A DNA stretch of 64,000 nt from Glaciecola blandensis (GTDB lineage Bacteria > Pseudomonadota > Gammaproteobacteria > Enterobacterales > Alteromonadaceae). A model generated the notes under the pieces. That model saw only the letters and a list, made by a program, of their open reading frames with translations. It did no database searches and was not told the origin of the DNA. Position numbers and translations under genes: made by a program. The DNA lies in assembly GCF_031846165.1 (NCBI RefSeq), contig NZ_JAVRIE010000005.1:62001-126000 (forward strand), read 5' to 3'. This document shows positions 62,854 through 64,000 of this stretch, piece by piece (within the stretch, counting starts at the first letter, position 1; each line of letters starts with the position of its first letter).

Positions 62854-64000
62854 TTACACGGCTGTTAATTCAAAAATTAAACTAGTTTGCGGAAAGGAAA
62901 TGGGCAACTGCATACCCATGTCACTTAGCAGCTGACCATTGAAAACTTTACCTTCAATTTGGCTAAGAATAGAAGGTGAATATTCCTTCAATACGGTCGG
63001 CCAAATCAGATTCAGTCGGTAATTGGTACTCGGATTCAAACCTTGAAAGCGATACTTCTTTGGCATCGTACGTTTGGTTTCAGTCACGCTATTGTAGGCA
63101 TACAAAGCCTGAGTTTGAGCTTCATTAACAATACCAAAATCAACTGAGTTCCCGTCAGTATCCAATCGTATTAAATTGCCCGAGTGAATCAGTGAGCGGT
63201 GTTTTTTATGCAAAGCTATGACTTGTTGTAGGGCGGTGACTTCATGCTCGGTCAGTTCTCGAGGATCCATTTCCAAGCCCATATGTCCAAAGAAGGAGAC
63301 TGCAGCTCTCATTTCAATACTAATGTGGCGTCCGGTAATGTGGCAATCACGAGGACCAACATGTGCACCCATTACTTCCGATGGGAAAAAGAATGAACAA
63401 CCGCGCTGAATATTGAGTCTGTCGAGTGCGTCATTCGAATCAGAGGTCCATACTCTGTCGGTATGACTCAGAACACCATAGTCAACACGCGCGCCGCCGG
63501 AGGAGCAACTCTCAATTTCTACATCGGGGTGAGCTATACGAAGATCATCAATCAATTTGTATAATGCATGCGTTTGCTGACTCACTGCTGGCACGCCAAT
63601 CGCGTTCCCAGCATGATTAATGTCTCGGTTCATGTCCCATTTGATATATCGTATAGTCGGATACTCTCGCAAAATATCGTCAATGCATTTGTATAAGTAA
63701 GCGACAACTTCTGGGCGAGTTAAATCCAATACCAACTGATTTCTAAAACGCAGTTGTTCATTCCCCTCGGTTTGAAGAACCCAATCGGGGTGGGCTCGAT
63801 AAAGGTCGCTATCAGGGTTCACCATTTCCGGTTCAAACCAAATACCAAATTCCATCCCCAACTCATTGACGTGATCGATGATGGGAGACAAGCCATCGGG
63901 GTATATTTCGTAGTCTACAGTCCAGTCGCCTAATCCAGCATTGTCGCCTCGTCTGCCCTTAAACCAACCATCATCCAACACAAAACGTTCAACGCCAAGT
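62854..64000 (-). CDS. GH36 alpha-galactosidase, C-terminal part (5' end outside window)
   Basis: The frame is open to the right edge, where it reads VERFVLDDGWFKGRR, typical of GH36. About 380 residues are visible of a usual 700. The nucleophile Asp is in YIKWDMNRD and the acid/base Asp in SDSNDALDR. The C-terminal beta domain is present. It releases galactose from alpha-galactosides such as raffinose or melibiose; this galactose could feed the oxidative pathway encoded 59-61.8 kb. Confidence 0.93.
   Translation of the reverse strand, partial: LGVERFVLDDGWFKGRRGDNAGLGDWTVDYEIYPDGLSPIIDHVNELGMEFGIWFEPEMVNPDSDLYRAHPDWVLQTEGNEQLRFRNQLVLDLTRPEVVAYLYKCIDDILREYPTIRYIKWDMNRDINHAGNAIGVPAVSQQTHALYKLIDDLRIAHPDVEIESCSSGGARVDYGVLSHTDRVWTSDSNDALDRLNIQRGCSFFFPSEVMGAHVGPRDCHITGRHISIEMRAAVSFFGHMGLEMDPRELTEHEVTALQQVIALHKKHRSLIHSGNLIRLDTDGNSVDFGIVNEAQTQALYAYNSVTETKRTMPKKYRFQGLNPSTNYRLNLIWPTVLKEYSPSILSQIEGKVFNGQLLSDMGMQLPISFPQTSLIFELTAV

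Noticed and set aside
1..64000. CRISPR arrays, transposases, integrases, tRNA or rRNA genes
   Set aside because: Read for evenly spaced repeats, DDE or tyrosine/serine recombinase motifs and tRNA TPsiC-arm patterns; none was convincing.

Overview
The window is about 64 kb of chromosome from a Gram-negative marine-type gammaproteobacterium, most likely Alteromonadales (Alteromonas/Glaciecola/Paraglaciecola-like). This is inferred from gene content: TonB-dependent receptors, many lipoproteins with lipoboxes, MSHA-type prepilins, a CZB chemoreceptor, GlyGly-CTERM-tagged and GH97/GH36 glycoside hydrolases, AcpH and a DUF5062-like protein. Base composition looks moderately AT-rich throughout. No rRNA, tRNA, CRISPR array, transposase or phage gene was seen.

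Layout. 1-5.5 kb: the 3' part of a DinG/XPD-like helicase with a nuclease-like tail (cut by the window edge), a kelch lipoprotein, a MarR/metallo-beta-lactamase-fold operon with a clear promoter-operator, and a GNAT acetyltransferase. 5.6-12 kb: gamma-glutamyltransferase, a YtcJ-like amidohydrolase lipoprotein and a large TonB-dependent receptor. 12-16 kb: an orphan prepilin, an alpha/beta hydrolase and a decayed zone in which a LysR gene, a zinc oxidoreductase gene and a cupin gene all survive as 5'-truncated remnants. 16-24 kb: a membrane protein with a divergent AraC regulator, an LpxH-like phosphoesterase, and a 1443-residue multi-membrane sensor-like protein of unknown family followed by a DUF3087 protein. 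24.2-27.9 kb: four genes (stress-type glycine-rich protein, MAPEG, SDR, MATE) bounded by an 87-bp direct repeat that carries the 3' ends of the two genes outside it. 27.9-33.6 kb: YdjM-like hydrolase, YcaQ-type glycosylase, moeB, moeA and an acyltransferase.

33.9-44.8 kb: a soluble CZB chemoreceptor behind a sigma-28-like promoter, a GH16 laminarinase with a sorting tail, a VOC protein, a YtrA-type GntR/ABC exporter operon, and facing it a LytTR two-component system coupled to a beta-lactamase-fold serine hydrolase. 45-52 kb: diguanylate cyclase, acpH, class V aminotransferase, second orphan prepilin, GH97 alpha-glucosidase. 52-58 kb: MipA-like porin and an xdhC / nucleotidyltransferase / two-subunit molybdenum hydroxylase operon, which fits functionally with moeA/moeB. 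58-64 kb: a FadR-type regulator divergent from a sugar dehydrogenase / dgoK / lactonase operon, then PPK2 and a partial GH36 alpha-galactosidase. This last region reads as oxidative (De Ley-Doudoroff) galactose catabolism, fed by alpha-galactosidase, but without the dehydratase and aldolase.

The observations most worth following are the 87-bp repeat-bounded module, the uncharacterised 1443-residue membrane protein, the deletion scar that fused the LysR and oxidoreductase remnants, and the edge helicase-nuclease. All assignments come from reading motifs; no database search was run.
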